This document shows, one piece after another, positions 59,617 to 64,000 of a DNA stretch of 64,000 nt. A program made the translations under genes and the position numbers. This DNA is from Thiomicrorhabdus sp965602805 (GTDB taxonomy: Bacteria; Pseudomonadota; Gammaproteobacteria; Thiomicrospirales; Thiomicrospiraceae), in assembly GCA_965602805.1 (NCBI GenBank), contig CBFCZK010000004.1, positions 62,001 to 126,000 of the forward strand, read 5' to 3'. The notes under the pieces were generated by a model. The model had not been told where the DNA came from. It saw only the letters and a list, made by a program, of their open reading frames with translations, and made no database searches. Within the stretch, counting starts at the first letter, position 1. Each line of letters opens with the position of its first letter.

Positions 59617-60520
59617 AATAAGAACTAAGTCTGAGCAGGGGTTTTCATTGCTTGAGGTTTCAGTGGGTTTGTTAATTCTAGGGTTGTTGTTAACTTATTT
59701 TAGTGGCATATTTAAACTAATGTCTGAAACTGAACACGAGAAAATTGAACGCGTGTCTATCTATAAAGTTCAAAGTGCGCTGAACACTTTTTTAGCCGTA
59801 AATATGTTTTTACCCTGTCCAGATACAGATAATGATGGTCATGAAGATCGTTCAGGTGGGATTCAATGTGCTGATAGAGAAGGTTACCTGCCTTATAAAG
59901 ATTTGGGTATAGAGGGTATGGATGCTTGGGGAAACCCTTATTATTATCGAGTTAATCAGCAAGCTGCATTAGGTTCGTCTGACGAAAATATTCGTGATGT
60001 GTGTAAGTCTGCGAGTGTTATGGGAAGGGCAGGTTTAAAAGAGCTTGGCGATTTACGTTTATGTCCAGATTCTAATATTTATTATTGCAGTGATACAGGT
60101 TGTAATGATGCATGTGGTGTTACTTGTGAGTCGATTGATCCACGTGGTAGCGCCCAAGTTCCGCCTTATTTTCATCTAGCGACACCGCCATTTGGTTCTC
60201 TTGCGGGGGATTATAATCTTAAAATTTATCCTCAATCAGCCACGCCTTATGATGATTCGAATGGTTACTCTTTCGGTGGCCAACTTGGCAATGGTACGGT
60301 GGCAATTGCGATTTCTTGGGGTGCAAATGGTGACCAAACCTATCGTTATAACGTTGATAATCATAGTTGTGTAACTGGTGGTACTGTCGCCGAACTAGAA
60401 AATTGTGATGATGATCGGGTGTTTGTAGATACCAAGACTCAAGAAAATCGTGATTTTATGACTTGGATCACAGTCAATCAAGCCAAAATGGCGCTGATTT
60501 ATAATGGAGAATTCAGATGA
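59606..60520 (+). CDS. Pseudopilin with PCPDxDNDG motif
   Basis: 304 aa. The prepilin site is EQG^FSLLEVSVGLLILGLLL with Glu at +5. The soluble domain has FLPCPDTDNDGHEDRSGG, then several Cys (NIYYCSDTGCNDACGVTC), a region PPYFHLATPPFGSL and SWGANGDQTYRYN. It is paralogous to its neighbours through the PCPD motif. The stop overlaps the next start by 4 nt, so the three genes form an operon. Confidence 0.8.
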   Translation: MNIKIRTKSEQGFSLLEVSVGLLILGLLLTYFSGIFKLMSETEHEKIERVSIYKVQSALNTFLAVNMFLPCPDTDNDGHEDRSGGIQCADREGYLPYKDLGIEGMDAWGNPYYYRVNQQAALGSSDENIRDVCKSASVMGRAGLKELGDLRLCPDSNIYYCSDTGCNDACGVTCESIDPRGSAQVPPYFHLATPPFGSLAGDYNLKIYPQSATPYDDSNGYSFGGQLGNGTVAIAISWGANGDQTYRYNVDNHSCVTGGTVAELENCDDDRVFVDTKTQENRDFMTWITVNQAKMALIYNGEFR

Positions 60521-61983
60521 GTATGGTACGTAATACAAATAAAGGCTTTACATTGGTTGAAATGGCGATTGTCTTGGTCATTGTGGGTTTAATGATTGGC
60601 GGTGGTTTTTCAACGTTAGGGGCTTATTTGGATAATGCGAAACAGTCGCACACTAAGGGCAGCTTAAAGGTTACTAAGCAGGCGTTACTAAACTATGTCA
60701 AAGTAAATAAGCATATGCCGTGTCCAGATGTTGATGGGGATGGTAAACAGGATGCAGGGGGAGCTTTAGGTACGCAGTGTGATAGCGACGTGGGAACTGT
60801 ACCCTATGATGATATAGGTTTAAGCCGTGCCATTACCCAAGATGACTATGGTAATTTGTTTGGTTACGGTATTCATAAAGAGGCGGCCACCTCTGCTGTT
60901 ATGGGTTTGGATTCTGAGGTAACGTCTGAGGCAACGGCTTTGTTGGGTTTGGCAGGGAGTTATTTCTATAGTCAAAGTGCGCCTGCATTTAATTTAGACA
61001 CGCCGCCTACTGAAAGTTCTCCCGGTTCATTAGTCAATAGTTATCAAGTCTGTAGGAGGTATGGTACAGAAGACTGCAGTGTTGCAACGGATGTAGAAGT
61101 TGAATTTATTCCCGCGGTAATTGTTGCGTTTAACGAAAATGGCGACAGTACTGATCTGAACGACTGTAGTGGTTCTGGAGGAACTCGCGAAACTCAGAAC
61201 TGTGATGCTAATATGACATTGGTGCGCGGAGTGTTTCAAGGAGGGGTGTTTGATGATCAAATGGTGACCATCTCGGCCTATGAAATTAAAGCGCAAGCGT
61301 TGGGTGACTTTAAAGATCCTCCGCAGGCAGCACCCGATCCAAATGCTTCAGAATATGCTGGCTATGATGTCATTATCAAAGGGGATGTAGATTCTGCGAA
61401 TGCCACAAACTTGGGAACAAGTGAGGACGAGGCATTTTACATTGATACTACGGATGGAGATCCCACTACGGGTGGTAATCTGGATGCTCAAGTGACCATG
61501 AAGGCCGGAGATGATAAGCTTTACGTTACCAATGACATTTTAGCAGGAGGCAATGCTGATTTGGGTGATGGGGCTGATGAGTTATTTGTTGGTGGAAGTG
61601 TCGCTGCTGGCGGTAATGCTGCGCTGGGTACAGGTGATGATACATTAATAATTGAAGGCGGGATTCTCTATAAAGGAAGTGTTGATATGGAGGGTGACAA
61701 TGATACGGCATTAATCGGAGGTTCTGTCGGTGGTACTTTAGACGCGGGTACTGGTATTGATATTGTAACTGTTCAAGGTGATGTTACCGGCAGTATTAAT
61801 ATGGAAGGAGATAATGATACGCTCTATATTATAGGTGACGTAGTCGGTGGGGATATTGATGGAGGTACCGGCGTTGATGACTTGCATGTGTCATCCTCAG
61901 AGGTTGATTTTTGGGCTCTTATTGCTCTAGAGGGTGGTAGTGTGAGTAACTTTGAAAACATTTATTATAGCTCCACACCATGA
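60517..61983 (+). CDS. Pseudopilin fused to Gly/Asp-rich repeat domain
   Basis: 488 aa from ATG 60517 (GGAG 8 nt upstream). The prepilin site is NKG^FTLVEMAIVLVIVGLMI. The pilin-like domain has HMPCPDVDGDGKQDAGG. After about 280, repeats run to the end: GNADLGDGADELFVGGSVA, GNAALGTGDDTLIIEGG, SVDMEGDNDTALIGGSVGG, LDAGTGIDIVTVQGDVTG and similar. Each has a D/N-rich turn and a hydrophobic strand, like RTX or beta-helix repeats that bind calcium. A pseudopilin with such a domain is unusual and suggests a surface-exposed tip or adhesin. Confidence 0.85.
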   Translation: MSMVRNTNKGFTLVEMAIVLVIVGLMIGGGFSTLGAYLDNAKQSHTKGSLKVTKQALLNYVKVNKHMPCPDVDGDGKQDAGGALGTQCDSDVGTVPYDDIGLSRAITQDDYGNLFGYGIHKEAATSAVMGLDSEVTSEATALLGLAGSYFYSQSAPAFNLDTPPTESSPGSLVNSYQVCRRYGTEDCSVATDVEVEFIPAVIVAFNENGDSTDLNDCSGSGGTRETQNCDANMTLVRGVFQGGVFDDQMVTISAYEIKAQALGDFKDPPQAAPDPNASEYAGYDVIIKGDVDSANATNLGTSEDEAFYIDTTDGDPTTGGNLDAQVTMKAGDDKLYVTNDILAGGNADLGDGADELFVGGSVAAGGNAALGTGDDTLIIEGGILYKGSVDMEGDNDTALIGGSVGGTLDAGTGIDIVTVQGDVTGSINMEGDNDTLYIIGDVVGGDIDGGTGVDDLHVSSSEVDFWALIALEGGSVSNFENIYYSSTP

Positions 61984-61998
61984 CGTGGGGTGCTGTTG

Positions 61999-62607
61999 AT
62001 GGAAAATGAAGCCCCATTGATTTTACTTGTTGACGACGACCCAGCACTGCGTGGCATGTTGGGTTTTTCTTTGGAGATGGCGGGTTATGAGGTGATTGAG
62101 GCAGAATCACGCGCCAAGGCAATAGAGTGCCTACAATCTCAGTCATTCCCTGTGGTGCTTTTGGATATGGGCATGCCACCCCATGAGCATACGATGACAG
62201 AAGGGGTTGCTGTCCTGGATTGGTTGGCGGTCAATCAAGTGCAAACCAAGGTGGTGGTGTTGACGGGGCAAGACTCTGAAGACAGTTCTTATCAAGCCCT
62301 CAAGCACGGGGCGTTTGATTTTTTAGAAAAACCGGTTTCAACCGAGTCATTGCTGCTGTCCATTAAACGCGCCTTTCTTTTTCATGAGAAGCAAGGTGCG
62401 CTTAAAGATAGGGAAGGTGTACAAAAAATGCAAATTGATGCCACGCTGGGCGATGGAGTGAAGTCGATTCGTAATCAAGCTGAAGAGAAGTTGATAAGAC
62501 AGGTTTTGGTGGATACCGAATTTAATGTCCATGAGGCCGCCAGACGTTTAGGGCTAAAACGTGAAAACGTCTATTATTTGATTAATAAATATGGGCTGCA
62601 ACGTTAA
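61999..62607 (+). CDS. Response regulator with Fis-type HTH
   Basis: 202 aa from ATG 61999 (GGGG upstream). The receiver domain has LLVDDDPALRG, the phospho-acceptor Asp in VVLLDMGMPP and VVVLTGQD with the conserved Thr. FDFLEKPVS carries the invariant Lys. There is no AAA+ domain; a C-terminal Fis-type HTH follows (VHEAARRLGLKRENVYYLINKYGL). It is paired with the kinase 4 nt downstream and follows the pseudopilin operon by 15 nt, so it may control it. Confidence 0.9.
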   Translation: MENEAPLILLVDDDPALRGMLGFSLEMAGYEVIEAESRAKAIECLQSQSFPVVLLDMGMPPHEHTMTEGVAVLDWLAVNQVQTKVVVLTGQDSEDSSYQALKHGAFDFLEKPVSTESLLLSIKRAFLFHEKQGALKDREGVQKMQIDATLGDGVKSIRNQAEEKLIRQVLVDTEFNVHEAARRLGLKRENVYYLINKYGLQR

Positions 62608-62611
62608 TTAA

Positions 62612-63757
62612 ATGGACATTATGAGCTTTATCGATGGGTTTGATTTGGTTGGCGTGATACCTGATGAAGTCAAATTATCGTTTTTTAATTGGGGCTGGTT
62701 GGCGCTCACTCTATTTGGCTTGTCTCTATTGGGGCCTGTCTATTATTTTCGTCGCCAGTCAAAACGACTGAGTAAAGCACTTGCGAGGCTATATTCGCTG
62801 AATCAGACAGTGGAACAAGATGCCTTGAATTTTTTTCACCAGGCCTGGCCAATATTGGCTTCTGTCGGTTGCTTGCAGATGAAAGCGAATGTTGAATGGT
62901 TTGGAGAAAAGAGAGTCGTAAACTTTGGTGTTAAGCATGATCTTTCTACTCGAAAAACCTGTTTTATGGTGGCTCGAGACGATATGTCCTTTGAAATTAT
63001 GCTCTTTCTTAATCGCGGGGCATCAGAACCCGAAAGCCTTTCTAGTCTGGTGATTAAAACCTTCATTAAAATTCTTGAACAAGATTTAGTCCTTAAAGAG
63101 GCAGAGATTTTAACTTCGCAAAGAAGGTTAGAGCGCTACCAAATGTATGTTCAACACGAAATTAAAAATATCGCCCAATTCATACAGTTGCTCAGCGAGC
63201 AAGTTGCATTAGTAAACAACGATGCCAATAAAGTTCGACTCGTGAATAAATTACGTGAAACCGTACCGTTGATGGCGAGACGCGCTAGAAAAACCATTCA
63301 GCATATGAATCAACCTCTTTCAGAAGCACATGAACCTAGTAATCTAATGATTAGATCGATTTTGCAAGAAGTTTTGCAGATGTATAGTTTAGAGGCGAAA
63401 ATCACGGGCGATGCTTCTGTGAATTTATCTCGACAGCTATTGTTGGAAGTATTTAAAAATATTCTCGGAAACTTTAGCGATCACCCTTCTTCGGATCAGC
63501 CTATAAAAATAATCGTCGAGACAGAAGGTCAGGATGGATCGATACACGTCAAAATAGTCGGCCAACTGTATGGATTACAAAATGAAATGGTCTCGGAGCG
63601 ATTGTTCGAACCTTTCTGGACCACCAGTGAAAGCGGCATGGGGCTGGGCTTGTTCCTTGCACGAGAGCTGTTAAAACAGTTTGAGGGTCAAATTACATTT
63701 GAACAATCCGTTAAAGAATTTAGCTTTTTAGTCACTTTACCAGGCCTGGTCAAATAA
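62612..63757 (+). CDS. Membrane histidine kinase
   Basis: 381 aa. One or two membrane segments near the N-terminus (about 24-46) precede a cytosolic region. The H-box is YVQHEIKNIAQFIQLLSEQ, with the phospho-His in HEIKN. The ATPase domain shows GMGLGLFLARELLKQFEG (G2 box); the N-box (FKNILGNFSDH) is degenerate. The pattern resembles PrsK/NtrB-like kinases. Its stop overlaps an ACCAGGCCTGGT palindrome. The signal is unknown. Confidence 0.88.
   Translation: MDIMSFIDGFDLVGVIPDEVKLSFFNWGWLALTLFGLSLLGPVYYFRRQSKRLSKALARLYSLNQTVEQDALNFFHQAWPILASVGCLQMKANVEWFGEKRVVNFGVKHDLSTRKTCFMVARDDMSFEIMLFLNRGASEPESLSSLVIKTFIKILEQDLVLKEAEILTSQRRLERYQMYVQHEIKNIAQFIQLLSEQVALVNNDANKVRLVNKLRETVPLMARRARKTIQHMNQPLSEAHEPSNLMIRSILQEVLQMYSLEAKITGDASVNLSRQLLLEVFKNILGNFSDHPSSDQPIKIIVETEGQDGSIHVKIVGQLYGLQNEMVSERLFEPFWTTSESGMGLGLFLARELLKQFEGQITFEQSVKEFSFLVTLPGLVK
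63739..63750. repeat. Palindrome ACCAGGCCTGGT at the kinase gene end
   Basis: A core 12-bp copy of the dispersed family, encoding the final Pro-Gly-Leu-Val region of the kinase. Confidence 0.75.
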
Positions 63758-63931
63758 TTTAAACCGCAGTTTAGGCCTTTGTTTATGAGGTGAATTCACA
63801 GGTTAAGCGGTAAAAATCACTCAATTTCCAAAGAGTAAAAAACTTTTACTCTTTTTTAATCATCACAAGCTCGTTACTATAGATTCACACAAAGAAAGTG
63901 TTTTTTAAATAATCGTTATAAGGTAGATATT

Positions 63932-64000
63932 ATGAAGACTCAAAACGTACAAAAACAAAAAGGTTTTACATTAGTCGAAATCGCTATTGTATTAGTTATC
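63932..64000 (+). CDS. Type IV prepilin-like protein, cut by the window end
   Basis: Only the first 23 codons are present. They show a prepilin leader and cleavage site, QKG^FTLVEIAIVLVI, with Glu at +5. AAGG lies upstream. This is a fourth pilin-type gene in the cluster, separated from the kinase by 174 nt, and may be the major subunit. Confidence 0.8.
   Translation, partial: MKTQNVQKQKGFTLVEIAIVLVI

Overview
The window looks like chromosome of a low-GC gammaproteobacterium. The core genes (rplM-rpsI, nrdA with NrdR and DnaA boxes, ctpA, a bufferin-type RiPP locus, many HDOD and GGDEF/EAL proteins, TorF-type and Gram-negative porins) fit a Thiomicrospira/Hydrogenovibrio-like lineage. That placement is inferred from gene content only.

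Positions about 160-28709 are a composite genomic island in the 3' half of a CAU-anticodon tRNA gene (83-159). A copy of the tRNA 3' half lies at 28661-28732, next to a tyrosine integrase (27145-28458). From left to right the island holds: a TrbC-like conjugation relic; a restriction and defence cluster (putative endonuclease, C5-cytosine methylase, DUF6471 protein, three-gene McrBC-like set, Vsr); an orphan integron cassette run with at least three attC sites and no integron integrase (9.3-12.2 kb); a serine resolvase; a two-gene CBASS (CD-NTase plus SLATT membrane effector) followed by an hsdR relic; a second tyrosine-recombinase operon; a 0.5 kb module of five hairpins and two microproteins, present twice (18.47 and 23.62 kb); between the copies an unknown 214-aa protein, a Gly-rich peptide/HicA-like/ankyrin operon and two integrase relics; and the island's own module (DUF3987 ATPase, AlpA-like HTH, 397-aa protein, integrase).

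From 28.7 kb the window is chromosome: HDOD proteins; a SprA-related metalloprotease; an ArsR-type repressor; CtpA; a DJ-1 protein; a phosphate-binding-like protein/porin/GGDEF-EAL operon; a Tat-signal bufferin-like precursor with eight EGxCG motifs plus its MNIO and DUF2063 maturation genes; BrkB with FecCD-type import genes; an ECF sigma/DUF3379 pair; nrdA; a COG0523 GTPase; a diguanylate cyclase; a ModE-like regulator; porins; and rplM-rpsI flanked by inverted copies of a dispersed repeat.

The last 5.4 kb encode three related pseudopilins sharing a PCPDxDxDG motif, one carrying glycine/aspartate-rich repeats, then a response regulator, a histidine kinase and the start of a fourth prepilin.

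A palindrome with core ACCAGGCCTGGT recurs through both core and island. The most interesting candidates for undescribed biology are the duplicated hairpin/microprotein module, the Gly-rich/HicA-like/ankyrin operon, the repeat-bearing pseudopilin cluster and the expanded bufferin precursor.
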